64,000 nucleotides of DNA from DASVBE01 sp963770375 (GTDB lineage Bacteria; Actinomycetota; Actinomycetes; Streptosporangiales; Streptosporangiaceae), in NCBI GenBank assembly GCA_963770375.1, contig CAVYPM010000022.1, positions 62,001 to 126,000 of the forward strand. Direction: 5' to 3'. The position numbers were made by a program, and so were the translations under genes. Below are positions 43,389 through 51,757 of the stretch, in pieces. Position 1 is the first letter of the stretch. Every line of letters starts with the position of its first letter. The notes below the pieces were generated by a model. The model ran no database searches, had not been told where the DNA came from, and was given only the letters and a program-made list of their open reading frames with translations.

Positions 43389-43658
43389 TCACGGGCCGAG
43401 CAGCGCATCCTGCACCCGGTCGAAGTCCAGGCCCGCCGCGGCGCCCGCGGCCCGGACGGCGGCGGCCGACTCGGCGCGGTACAGCAGGAAGCAGATCTCG
43501 TCCTCGGGCAGGAGGATCACCTGCAGCAGCCGCGCCGGGGTCCCGCCGCGACCGACCGCCGCGGCGACCACCGCCCCGGCCCCGGCCTGCGCCCGGGCGG
43601 CCAGCGCGCCGGCGGTCACGGCACCGCCCGGAAGGTAGATCTCGGCCAGGAACACCAT
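43389..43658 (-). CDS. small DUF4242-like protein
   Basis: ATG 43658 gives 89 residues. The order of beta-strand segments (MVFLAEIYLPGGAV, ILLPEDEICFLLYRAES) and the helix VRAAGAAAGLDFDRVQDAL resembles small ferredoxin-fold proteins of the DUF4242 or nickel-binding type. The match is weak and no metal ligand is obvious. It stands alone, on the same strand as the LuxR-type gene. Confidence 0.6.
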   Translation of the reverse strand: MVFLAEIYLPGGAVTAGALAARAQAGAGAVVAAAVGRGGTPARLLQVILLPEDEICFLLYRAESAAAVRAAGAAAGLDFDRVQDALLGP

Positions 43659-43731
43659 GCCAGTCAGGCTAGAAACGGCCGCGCCGCGCGTAAACGCGGA
43701 AAACCACAGGCTCTGGCCGGCGCGGCCGGCG

Positions 43732-46494
43732 TCACGCGCTGCTGGGATCGTCCCGCAGGCGGCCAGCCAGCTGGGTCCGTGACCGCACCCCGAGCTTGGC
43801 GTACAGCTTCGTGAGCGTGGATTCGACGGCGCGGACGGTGACGAACAGCTCCGCCGCCACCTCCCGGTTGGTCAGGCCAGCCGCGATCAGCTCGGCCACC
43901 CGCCGTTCGGTCGCGGTCAGCTCGCCGGAGGCCGGCGCCCGGCCGCTGACCCGGGCCAGCTCCGCCTCGGCCTGGGCCAGCCAGAGCGCCGCCCCGGCCG
44001 CAGCGAACGCCTCCCGCGCCGCGGTCAGGGTTTCCCTGGCTGTCCGCCGCTGCTTCAGCCGCCGCTGCACCCGGCCCAGCATGAGCTGGGTCCTGGCCCG
44101 CTCGACCGGCATCGGTTCTACCGCGTCGTGCAGGACCAGCGCTCGCTCCAGCCCGGCGACCGCGTCGTCAGGCCGGCCCGTGGCCGCAGCGAGGATCCCC
44201 TGGCCGCGCGCCACCAGCGCGGCCAGCACCGGATCGTGGCCCACCGACGCGGCCCCGGCGAGCAGCGCGCGGGCCACCTCGGGCCGGCCCGCGGTGACAG
44301 CCGCCTCGGCCGCGTCCGGCAGCAGGAACTGGGTGGCCAGGCGGTAGCCCACCCCCGGGAGGTGGTCGCACAGCGGCACCAGCCGGTCAGCCGCCTCCGC
44401 GGCGTCCCCCAGCATGAGCGACAGGGAGCCGAGCAGCGCTCCGTGCCCGGTCAGGTAGGCCCGGTCGCCGACCTGGCGGGACAGCCGCAGCCCCCGCTCG
44501 GCGCAGCCCCGCACCTGCTCCGGCCGGCCCGCCAGCAGCGCCGCCCAGCCGCAGGCGTACAGCGCGGCGCTGGTGAGCTGGCTCAGGTCGAGCTGCTCGG
44601 CCACCTCGAGGCTGGCCTCCGCCAGGTCCGTGGCGGCGGCCAGGTCACCGCGCCGGCCGGCGAGCAGAGACAGCCGCTGCAGGATGTCGGCCTGCCAGTA
44701 CTCGGTGCCTTCGGCCTGGGCCCGGGCCAGCCCGCGCCGCAGGGCCTCCTCGGCGGCGGCCAGCCGCCCGGTCAGCGTCCAGCAGATCCCGGCCACCTCG
44801 CTGGGCGGGGTCAGCATGACCAGCGCCGGCCCGGACCGCTCGATGGCCAGCGCGCGGTCCAGCTGCGTATCGTCGGCCTCCGCCCCGGATAGCACGCTGA
44901 ACAGGTACGTCTGCGCCAGGGACGCCGCCAGCAGGGCGCTGTCGCCGGCCCGCTCGGCGGCCGGCACCGCCTGCCCGATCGCCGCCGTGGCGGCCGCGAT
45001 GTCACCGCGCATGGCCAGGAAGTCGGACCGGTAGAAGCTGATCCTGGCCCGCAGCAGCGGGTCCGGGCCCGCCTCCGACCAGGCCAGGTCCAGCAGCCGG
45101 AGCGACTCCCCCAGGTCGTCCTCGAGGTTCCAGGCCAGCTCGCTGAGCGCGGCGGCCCGGTCAGGTCCCGGTTCCGCGGTCGAGGCCAGGCCGGACAGTA
45201 CCGCCGCCGCGGCCCGGGTCTCCCCCGCCTGCACCAGGTGCCCGGCCGCGGCCAGCAGCCGGCCGCGGATCCGGCCCGGCTGGCCGGCCGGGGTCAGCCC
45301 GGCGGACAGTTCCAGCAGCTCGGCGGCGGTGGCCGGGGCACCGCGGGCCGCGGCCGCCGCTCCTGCGCCGGCCAGTTCGTCCGCGGTTGACGCGTCCGGG
45401 CCCGCCGCGGCGAGCGCCCGGTGCCGGGCCCTCTCCTCCAGCCCAATGGAGCTGGCCGCCGCCGCGGCGTGCAGGGCCCGGCGCCGGGCCGGCGGGATCG
45501 CCCCGGCCACCGCCGAGGCCAGCAGCGGATGGGTGAACACGAGCCGTCCCTCGGCCTCCTCCAGCAGCCCGGCGGTGACCGCGTGGTCCAGGTCCGCGCC
45601 GGGCAGCCCGGTCGCCAGATACCGGTCCGGCGGCGCCCCGGGCAGCACCGCGACAAGCTCGAGCGCGGCCCGCGGTCCGGCCGGCAGGTCGGCCAGCCGG
45701 GCGTCCACCAGGCCCGCAAGCGTGTCCGGGATCGGCAGGTCCCGGCCCGTCAGCCGGGTCATCCCCCGCCGCGCCAGCACCCGGCCGATCTCCAGCGCGA
45801 TGAACGGGTTCCCGGCCGACTCGGCCTCGATCCGGCGCAGCGTCGGATGCGAGAACGACACACCAAGACGGCTGCGCAGCATCCGGTGCAGCGCGCCGAG
45901 GCTGAGCCCGCCCAGCGGGACCAGTTCGGCGGGCAGCCGGGCCCGGTTCAGCTCCAGCGGCAGCTCCGGTTCACCGCTGGCCGCGCGCAGCGCGCCGACC
46001 AGCCCGACCGGCTCGGCGACCAGCCGCCGTAAAGCGAAGCTGACCGCGGACCGGCTGGGCGGGTCGAGCCACTGCACGTCGTCCACCGCGACCAGGACCG
46101 GGGCCACGGCGGCCAGCACGGCCAGCGCGGTGCGCACCGCCACGGCGATGGTGTGCGGCTCGGGCGGCCGCCCCGGCGCGTCCTGGATCTGCAGCGCGAC
46201 GGACAGCGCCCGCCGCTGCGGCGGCGGCAGCCGCGGCAGCAGCCCGTCAAGCTCGGGGCCGAGCAGGTCGGACAGCCCGGTGAAGGCGAGCCGCACGTCG
46301 CTGCCGGCCGGCTGGGTGGCCAGCACGGTCATGCCCAGGGCGGTGGCCTCGGCCACCGCGGCACGCAGCAGCGTGGTCTTTCCCGCCCCGGCCGGGCCGG
46401 ACAGGACCAGCGCGCCGGGTCCGCCCGGCAGGCCGCGCAGGAACGCGGCCAGCACGGTCAGCTCCGCGTCCCGCCCGAAGACCTGCCCCGGCAT
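43732..46494 (-). CDS. LuxR-family regulator with AAA ATPase domain (LAL type)
   Basis: ATG 46494 gives 920 residues. VFGRDAELTVLAAFLRGL and the Walker A LSGPAGAGKTTLLRA open the STAND ATPase domain; VLVAVDDVQWLDPPSR is Walker B. The middle is a long Ala-rich helical TPR-like region. The C-terminus is a LuxR HTH (TATERRVAELIAAGLTNRE, VRAVESTLTKLYAKLGV). LAL proteins activate pathway genes in response to ATP and an inducer such as maltose or a secondary metabolite precursor. It is divergent from the secreted protein gene at 46649. Confidence 0.92.
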   Translation of the reverse strand: MPGQVFGRDAELTVLAAFLRGLPGGPGALVLSGPAGAGKTTLLRAAVAEATALGMTVLATQPAGSDVRLAFTGLSDLLGPELDGLLPRLPPPQRRALSVALQIQDAPGRPPEPHTIAVAVRTALAVLAAVAPVLVAVDDVQWLDPPSRSAVSFALRRLVAEPVGLVGALRAASGEPELPLELNRARLPAELVPLGGLSLGALHRMLRSRLGVSFSHPTLRRIEAESAGNPFIALEIGRVLARRGMTRLTGRDLPIPDTLAGLVDARLADLPAGPRAALELVAVLPGAPPDRYLATGLPGADLDHAVTAGLLEEAEGRLVFTHPLLASAVAGAIPPARRRALHAAAAASSIGLEERARHRALAAAGPDASTADELAGAGAAAAARGAPATAAELLELSAGLTPAGQPGRIRGRLLAAAGHLVQAGETRAAAAVLSGLASTAEPGPDRAAALSELAWNLEDDLGESLRLLDLAWSEAGPDPLLRARISFYRSDFLAMRGDIAAATAAIGQAVPAAERAGDSALLAASLAQTYLFSVLSGAEADDTQLDRALAIERSGPALVMLTPPSEVAGICWTLTGRLAAAEEALRRGLARAQAEGTEYWQADILQRLSLLAGRRGDLAAATDLAEASLEVAEQLDLSQLTSAALYACGWAALLAGRPEQVRGCAERGLRLSRQVGDRAYLTGHGALLGSLSLMLGDAAEAADRLVPLCDHLPGVGYRLATQFLLPDAAEAAVTAGRPEVARALLAGAASVGHDPVLAALVARGQGILAAATGRPDDAVAGLERALVLHDAVEPMPVERARTQLMLGRVQRRLKQRRTARETLTAAREAFAAAGAALWLAQAEAELARVSGRAPASGELTATERRVAELIAAGLTNREVAAELFVTVRAVESTLTKLYAKLGVRSRTQLAGRLRDDPSSA

Positions 46495-46648
46495 GCCCTG
46501 ACAGTACGCGCGGCGGCGCGGTTCAAACCGTGTGGTTTTCCGCGTTCACACCGTCTTTGCCAAATCCGTACCGTCCTGAGCTGAGAGTTCACGGGGGTTG
46601 GGCTCCACAGCCCACACCGGTGGGCTGACCAGCATCACGGGAGGAATC

Positions 46649-47164
46649 ATGAAGTACGGCAAGCGGCTGCTCGGCCTGGCCGGCGTTCTGGCGGCGACCG
46701 GGGCGATGGCCCTGTCCGCGCTGCCCGCGGCCAGCGCGGCCCCGGTGCACGCCCGGCCGGCCGCGTCCGGCACCGAGCATTTCCAGCTGATGAGCACCAA
46801 CGGGGACACGAACCACGCCCCGGTCATCGCCACCGGGCTGTTCACCGCCGGCGGCCGGGACCACGTGGTGAACAACAGCACCGACAAGTTCGTGTTCCCG
46901 AACGGCACGGTCACGATCAAGCACTCGCAGTCCAAGGGCCCGCAGTCGTTCAACCCGCGGACCTGCCTGCTGCGGGTCAACCAGCACGGCACCTACAAGA
47001 TCCTGTCGGGCACCGGCGCCTACGCCGGGATCACCGGCCACGGCGGCTACAAGCTGACCATCCTCGCGGTCAGCGCCCGGGGCTCGAACGGCAAGTGCAC
47101 GATGAAGAAGCGCCCGGCGGCCATCGAGCTGGAGATCCAGGCCAGAGGGCCGGCCAGCCTGTGA
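46649..47164 (+). CDS. secreted beta-barrel-like protein
   Basis: ATG 46649 follows GGGAGGAATC. The signal peptide (MKYGKRLLGLAGVLAATGAM, ALSALPAASA) should be cut before APVHARP, leaving about 140 residues. The mature part ends with GTYKILSGTGAYAGITGHGG, similar to small secreted allene-oxide-cyclase-like barrels of actinomycetes. Two cysteines (TCLLR, GKCTMK) may form a disulfide. It is divergent from the LAL regulator, with 154 bp between starts, and may be its target. Confidence 0.75.
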   Translation: MKYGKRLLGLAGVLAATGAMALSALPAASAAPVHARPAASGTEHFQLMSTNGDTNHAPVIATGLFTAGGRDHVVNNSTDKFVFPNGTVTIKHSQSKGPQSFNPRTCLLRVNQHGTYKILSGTGAYAGITGHGGYKLTILAVSARGSNGKCTMKKRPAAIELEIQARGPASL

Positions 47165-47218
47165 CAGGAGGGGTCAGGCTGACCGTGATCCGCTGACCGG
47201 ATCCGGGTACTCACCACC

Positions 47219-47255
47219 ATCGGGCGGGTCTCGCCATAGGCGAGGCCCGCCCGAT
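47219..47255 (+). terminator. terminator after the secreted protein gene
   Basis: ATCGGGCGGGTCTCGCC (47219-47235) and GGCGAGGCCCGCCCGAT (47239-47255) pair with one mismatch around the 3-nt loop ATA, 55 bp after the stop. Confidence 0.8.
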
Positions 47256-47298
47256 AGGTATACGGCAGCGGGGGCGCGGGCCCCGCCCTTCCAGGCCG

Positions 47299-47568
47299 AT
47301 GCAGTCACACTGCAACAAAACCACGAGGGTTGCAGTCGCACTGCAATCCCCTGGCCCAACCCGTCGCAGTGATACTGCAACGCGTCGGTGCCGGGTCCCA
47401 GGCCGGGCCCGCGCCGTTGCAGTGATACTGCAAACCCCCGAGGCCAGCCCGTGCAGTGACACTGCAACGCGTCGGCCGGCTGCGTGCAGTGACACTGCAA
47501 CGCGGGGACCGGCTTGCGTGCAGTGACACTGCAACGCGGGGACCGGCTTGCGTGCAGTAATACTGCAA
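47299..47568. repeat. array of eight 17-bp palindromes TGCAGT-N3-ACTGCA
   Basis: The sites start at 47299, 47330, 47364, 47417, 47451, 47484, 47518 and 47552, at distances of 31, 34, 53, 34, 33, 34 and 34 bp. The consensus is NTGCAGTGAYACTGCAA. All but one keep both 6-bp half-sites; the third has CGCAGT on its left. The 3-bp centre varies (CAC, CGC, GAT, GAC, AAT). The last units repeat with their spacer (CGCGGGGACCGGCTTGC), showing tandem duplication. The array ends 13 bp before the -10 element of the next gene. Confidence 0.92.
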
Positions 47569-47581
47569 CGCGGCGGGAACC

Positions 47582-47587
47582 TAGGCT
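47582..47587 (+). promoter_or_regulatory. -10 element TAGGCT, leaderless promoter of the synthetase paralogue
   Basis: TAGGCT ends 6 bp before GTG 47594, the spacing of a leaderless transcript. The -35 position (about 47559-47564) falls inside the eighth palindrome, so a protein bound there should affect initiation. Confidence 0.5.
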
Positions 47588-47593
47588 GGGTTT

Positions 47594-48353
47594 GTGCTGA
47601 GCCTCTTCGACCCCGGTACTGGCCAGGCCGAGCCGCTCGTCCCCGGTCACCGCGGTGAGCTGCGCATTCTCAGCCGCGGCGGGCCGCCGGGTCTGGCTGG
47701 GCTTTGTGATCTGCTGCTGCCGGACCTGATACGGCGGACCGCGGAGTGGCACCGGCTGCGGGTGGCCAGTGCCTGGGCGGAGACCGGCGCCTGGGCGGGG
47801 AACGGCGGCGGGGCTGCGTTCCGGCAGGCCGCCAGCGCGCTGAACCTGCGGCCGCCGGACACCGACGACCTTGGCTCGGCGGCTGACGTGTGCACCGGGG
47901 AGGGCGGGGCCGCCGGCCGCCGGGCTCTGGACTCGCTCCGGCGCCGTGACCTTCTCCGCGGATCTGGGCGGGACCGGGCCGGATCCGCTGGCCGGGCTGG
48001 ACGGCCGCGGCCTTGACCCGCTGGCCCTGCGGCTGGTCCTGCTCGGCCGGCGCTACCGCGATCCGCTCACCGTGACCTGGCCCGCGCTGGCCGCCGCCGG
48101 GGCGGAACTGGCCTCCTGGCGCGGCCTGGTCGCGGACTGGGCCAACCTGCCGAGCAGGCCGCTGTCGGCCGCGTACCGGGGGCGGATCGCCGCCGCGTTC
48201 GACGACGACCTGGACACCCCGGCCGCATTGGCGGTGCTGCGGGACCTGGCGGCCGACGCGTCGGTGCCGGCCGGCGCCCGGTTCGAGACGTTCGCGGACG
48301 CCGACCGGCTCTTCGGGCTTGACCTGGTGCGGGACGTCGGCCGGGCCGGCTGA
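47594..48353 (+). CDS. degenerate cysteinyl-tRNA synthetase paralogue (CysS/YqeB C-terminal domain type), interrupted by a frameshift
   Basis: The N-terminal LSLFDPGTGQAEPLVPGHRG and AFRQAASALNLRPPDTDD align in pattern with CysS (LYDTATRE...VPLxPG; AFxxAxxALGVxPP). The position of the CysS zinc Cys and HIGH motif holds RGGPPGLAGL instead. After a frame change near 47890-47915, GLDPLALRLVLLGRRYRDPL, AAFDDDLDTPAALAVLRDL and FADADRLFGLDL match the CysS/MshC C-terminal helices. No KMSKS motif is seen. About 250 residues result, versus 400-470 in true CysS. It cannot be a working ligase; the role is unknown. Confidence 0.65.
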
Positions 48354-48527
48354 CCGGCCCGCCTGCCCGTCACCCGCCAGCCCGCCGGCTGTCACGCAAC
48401 ATCCCGCTGCTCAGCAGGCTCACTACGCAACAGATCGCCACCGATGCGCACTGTCCGCGGACGACAGCACTGCAGCACCGCTCCTAGCCTGGAAGTGATC
48501 ATCCTGCCCTGGCGGAGAGGAGCCGCA

Positions 48528-49361
48528 TTGACCCTGATGCCCGTCGCCACGCGTCCCCGGACGGCGCTGGCCAGGACGTACCTGATGTGCCCGCCCGAGT
48601 ACTTCGCGGTGACCTATTCGATCAACCCGTGGATGAACCCGGCCGAGCCGGTGGACCGCGACCGGGCCCTGGCCCAGTGGCAGGATCTGCGGGACACATT
48701 CGTGCGGCTGGGTCATACGGTGCACACGATCACGCCCGAGCCGGGACTGCCGGACATGGTGTTCGCGGCCAACGGCGGTACGGTCATCGGCGGCCAGGCC
48801 CTCGGCGCCCGGTTCAGGTACCCGGAGCGGCAGCAGGAGGCCGCCGCTTACCTGCGCTGGTTCCAGCAGAACGGGTTCGCCGGCGCCGCGCTGTCCAGTC
48901 AGGTGCACGAGGGCGAGGGTGACATCGTGTTCGCCGGCGGCACGGTGCTGGCCGGCTACGGCTTCCGCAGCGACGAGGCGGCCGCCGCGGAGGTGACCAG
49001 CGCGTTCGGCCTGCCGGTGATCAGCCTGCGGCTGACCGACCCGCGGTTCTACCACCTGGACACCGCGCTGGCCGTGCTGGACGACACGACCGCCGCCTGC
49101 TACCCGGCGGCGTTCGACGCGGCCGGCCGGGCCGCGCTGGCCAGCCGGTTCCCGGAGCTGATCGAGGCGTCCGAGGCCGACGCCGCGGTGCTGGGCCTGA
49201 ACGCGGTCAGCGACGGCCGGCACGTGGTGCTGCCCGTCCAGGCGGCCGGGCTCACCGCGAAGCTGGCCGCCGCGGGGTTCGAGCCGGTGCCAGTGGACAT
49301 GTCAGAACTGCGGAAGGCCGGCGGCGGGCCGAAGTGCTGCACGCTGGAACTGAGGTCGTGA
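48528..49361 (+). CDS. ddaH: amidinotransferase/dimethylargininase family protein
   Basis: TTG 48528 follows GGAGAGGAG at good spacing; ATG 48537 is an alternative. The 277-residue protein has DMVFAANGG, HEGEGDIVFAGG, FYHLDTALAVLDD and GGGPKCCTLELR, giving the Asp/Glu, His and nucleophilic Cys of the guanidino-modifying fold. Dimethylargininase converts methylarginine to citrulline; other members act on arginine to give ornithine or citrulline. It lies 11 bp upstream of rocD, which fits arginine-to-glutamate flow. Confidence 0.83.
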   Translation: MTLMPVATRPRTALARTYLMCPPEYFAVTYSINPWMNPAEPVDRDRALAQWQDLRDTFVRLGHTVHTITPEPGLPDMVFAANGGTVIGGQALGARFRYPERQQEAAAYLRWFQQNGFAGAALSSQVHEGEGDIVFAGGTVLAGYGFRSDEAAAAEVTSAFGLPVISLRLTDPRFYHLDTALAVLDDTTAACYPAAFDAAGRAALASRFPELIEASEADAAVLGLNAVSDGRHVVLPVQAAGLTAKLAAAGFEPVPVDMSELRKAGGGPKCCTLELRS

Positions 49362-49372
49362 GGAGGCAGGAC

Positions 49373-50596
49373 ATGCCAGCAGATCAGGTATCAGGAAACG
49401 AACGCACCGCGGCGGCCCTGCGAGCGCAGGCTGAACTGCACAGCGCGCACAACTACCATCCGCTGCCGGTGATGATCAGCGAGGCCGAGGGCGCCTGGGT
49501 AACCGACGTGGCGGGCCGGCGGTATCTCGACCTGCTCGCCGCGTACTCGGCCATCAACTTCGGCCACCGGCACCCCCGGCTGGTCGCCGCGGCGCAGCGC
49601 CAGCTGGACAAGGTGACGCTGGTCAGCCGGGCGTTCGAGCACGACCAGTTCGGCCCGTTCTGCGCCGAGCTGGCCGCGCTGGCCGGCCTGGACATGGTGC
49701 TGCCGATGAACACCGGCGCCGAGGCGGTGGAGACCGCGATCAAGACCGCGCGCAAGTGGGGCTACGAGGTCAAGGGCGTGCCCGACGGCGAGGCCGTGAT
49801 CATCGTGTTCGACGGCAACTTCCACGGCCGGACCACCACGATCATCAGCTTCTCCACCGACCCGGACGCGCATGACCACTACGGGCCGTACACGCCCGGG
49901 TTCCGCGTCGTCCCCTACGGCGACCTGGCCGCGCTGACCGAGGCCATGGACGAGCGGGTGGTGGCCGTGCTGGTCGAGCCGATCCAGGGCGAGGCCGGGG
50001 TGCTGGTGCCGCCGCCCGGGTTCCTGCCCGGGATCCGCGAGCTGTGCACCAGGTACGGCGCGCTGATGATCGCCGACGAGATCCAGTCCGGCCTGGGCCG
50101 CACCGGCACCACCTTCGCGTGCGAGCACGAGGACGTGGTGCCCGACGCGTACCTGCTGGGCAAGGCGCTGGGCGGCGGCATCGTGCCGGTGTCCGCGGTG
50201 GTCTCCACCGCCGAGGTGCTCGGTGTGTTCAAGCCCGGCCAGCACGGGTCCACGTTCGGCGGCAACCCGCTGGCCTGCGCGGTGGGCCGCGAGGTGATCG
50301 CCATGCTGGCCACCGGCGAGTACCAGGAGCGGTCCGCGAAGCTCGGCGCGCACATGCACGACCGGCTGTCCGGGCTGCCCAGGAACGTGGTCAGCCAGGT
50401 CCGCGGCCGCGGCCTGTGGGCCGGGGTGGACTTCTCCGAGCTGTCAGGGCGTGAGGTCTGCGAGCGGCTGGCCCGGCTCGGTGTGCTGGCCAAGGACACG
50501 CACGGCCGCACGGTCCGGCTGGCCCCGCCGCTGATGATCACCGACGAGGACCTGGACTGGGCCCTCGACCGGCTGGAGCAAGCGATCGCTGAGTAG
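49373..50596 (+). CDS. rocD: ornithine aminotransferase
   Basis: ATG 49373 follows AGGAGGCAGGAC. The 407-residue class-III transaminase has HNYHPLPVMISEAEGAWVTD, the PLP-binding MNTGAEAVETAIK, ADEIQSGLGRTG, the lysine in LLGKALGGG, and STFGGNPLACAV. It turns ornithine into glutamate semialdehyde, the substrate of PruA. The amidinohydrolase upstream would supply ornithine or citrulline from arginine derivatives. Confidence 0.93.
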   Translation: MPADQVSGNERTAAALRAQAELHSAHNYHPLPVMISEAEGAWVTDVAGRRYLDLLAAYSAINFGHRHPRLVAAAQRQLDKVTLVSRAFEHDQFGPFCAELAALAGLDMVLPMNTGAEAVETAIKTARKWGYEVKGVPDGEAVIIVFDGNFHGRTTTIISFSTDPDAHDHYGPYTPGFRVVPYGDLAALTEAMDERVVAVLVEPIQGEAGVLVPPPGFLPGIRELCTRYGALMIADEIQSGLGRTGTTFACEHEDVVPDAYLLGKALGGGIVPVSAVVSTAEVLGVFKPGQHGSTFGGNPLACAVGREVIAMLATGEYQERSAKLGAHMHDRLSGLPRNVVSQVRGRGLWAGVDFSELSGREVCERLARLGVLAKDTHGRTVRLAPPLMITDEDLDWALDRLEQAIAE

Positions 50597-50622
50597 CCGG
50601 GACCCGCGCCGCAGCACGAGAT

Positions 50623-51135
50623 TTAAGGATTACGGTGGTGCGGCGGGCGGCTAGCCCGGTCCGCGATCTTGCGGGCCGGGGCCCCGGCCCAGATCTCGCC
50701 CGGGCCCGTCGAGCAGGTCAGCACGGCGTTGGCGGCGAGGACCGTGCCCGCGCCGATCGTCATCCCGTCGTCACCGAACAGCACCACCGCGCCCGCGCAC
50801 AGCACGGCGCCGTCGCCGATCCGGACCGCGCCCGGCGGCCCGGGCGGCGGCGGTTCCCAGATCCGGGCCCGGCCGATGGTGACGTTATGAAAAAGGGTGA
50901 CGCCATCGCCAAGCCGGGCGCCCGGGTGCACGACGATCCCGGTGCCACCGTGCCGCAGCCGCAGCCCGGTGCCGGTCACCGCGGCCGGGTCGATGTCCGT
51001 GCCGCGCCAGCGCAGCAGTAAGCGCACCGCCCGGCCGGCCAGCGGCACCCGCTGGGCGTAGACCAGCCGCACGACCAGCCGGTCCAGCGAGTTCATCGGG
51101 ATCTGGAAGCCCGCCACCCGGGCCACCGTAGCCAC
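50623..51135 (-). CDS. serine acetyltransferase-like left-handed beta-helix protein
   Basis: The 170-residue protein has an N-terminal helix, then hexapeptide repeats: IVVHPGARLGDGVTLFHNVTIG, RIGDGAVLCAGAVVLF and MTIGAGTVLAANAVL. The FHNVTIG stretch corresponds to the HQGVTIG active region of serine acetyltransferases. The N-terminal SAT domain is missing, so the acceptor may differ. It is convergent with rocD. Confidence 0.72.
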   Translation of the reverse strand: MATVARVAGFQIPMNSLDRLVVRLVYAQRVPLAGRAVRLLLRWRGTDIDPAAVTGTGLRLRHGGTGIVVHPGARLGDGVTLFHNVTIGRARIWEPPPPGPPGAVRIGDGAVLCAGAVVLFGDDGMTIGAGTVLAANAVLTCSTGPGEIWAGAPARKIADRASRPPHHRNP

Positions 51136-51186
51136 CGCCCGGTGGACCAGCGACCGCGTTCAGGTTAGGCCGCCCAGTGAAGGCAC

Positions 51187-51252
51187 CATCTAGTTGGTGC
51201 CACGAACTATTTTGGTTGGTGTCACGAACTACTTGGTTGGTGTCACGAACTA
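51187..51252. repeat. intergenic repeat, GTTGGTGTCACGAACTA family (three units)
   Basis: Units of 17 bp start at 51193 (GTTGGTGCCACGAACTA), 51215 and 51236 (both GTTGGTGTCACGAACTA), 21-22 bp apart. The half-palindrome CCATCTAGTTGG precedes them. The reverse complement of the unit is found at 15536-15582. Confidence 0.8.
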
Positions 51253-51259
51253 AGGCGGC

Positions 51260-51757
51260 TTAGCTGCCGGGAGCCAGCTTCCGGTAGGCGCCGCCGAAGT
51301 AGATCAGCGGGTCGCCGGGCGCCGGGCCGGTGACGCCGACCACCTCGCCGACGACGATGCTGTGGTCGCCGCCGTCGTGCACCGCGGTGGTCCGGCATTC
51401 CAGGCCGGCCAGCGCGCCGTCCAGCAGCGGTGCGCCGGTGACCTCGCCCATGTGGTGCGCTATCCCGTCCAGCTGACCCTCCAGCGGGCGGCCGCGGGTG
51501 GCCAGCCAGCGCGAGGTCTTCTCGGCGTCCTCGTCCAGGATCGACACCGACCAGGTGCCCGCGGCCAGCACGGCGTCGTGGAACCGGGCGATCTTCTCCG
51601 CGCAGAACAGCACCAGCAACGGGTCCAGCGACACCGAGGTGAACGCGGACACCGTCATCACGTGCGGGATACCGTCCACGCAGGTGCCCACCACCACGAT
51701 GCCGGTCGGCAGACGGCCCGCCGCCTTGCGGAACGCGGCCGGGTCCACCCCGGTCAC
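51260..51757 (-). CDS. flavin reductase family protein
   Basis: GTG 51757 gives 165 residues. FRKAAGRLPTGIVVVGTCVD, VMTVSAFTSVSLDPLLVLFC and GDHSIVVGEVVGV match the FMN-binding split-barrel flavin reductases that supply reduced flavin to monooxygenases. The start overlaps the stop of the DUF6113 gene (GTGA). No monooxygenase gene is beside it. Confidence 0.88.
   Translation of the reverse strand: MTGVDPAAFRKAAGRLPTGIVVVGTCVDGIPHVMTVSAFTSVSLDPLLVLFCAEKIARFHDAVLAAGTWSVSILDEDAEKTSRWLATRGRPLEGQLDGIAHHMGEVTGAPLLDGALAGLECRTTAVHDGGDHSIVVGEVVGVTGPAPGDPLIYFGGAYRKLAPGS

Larger units (their letters stand above)
47165..47593. other. 429-bp non-coding region with terminator, palindrome array and promoter
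   Basis: No gene is supported. Apparent short reading frames across the array only translate the repeats (recurring SDTATR-like or VAVSLH-like peptides) and are rejected. The contents are listed separately: a terminator, eight palindromes and a leaderless promoter. Confidence 0.75.

Noticed and set aside
46519..46532. CGGTTCAAACCG as a tRNA T-arm
   Set aside because: No acceptor stem, anticodon arm or CCA-like end can be built around it.
47299..47568. Short reading frames of 75-107 codons across the palindrome array, and a CRISPR interpretation
   Set aside because: The frames only translate the repeats, have no binding sites and give different proteins on each strand. Spacers are mostly 14-17 bp, partly duplicated, and no cas gene is present.
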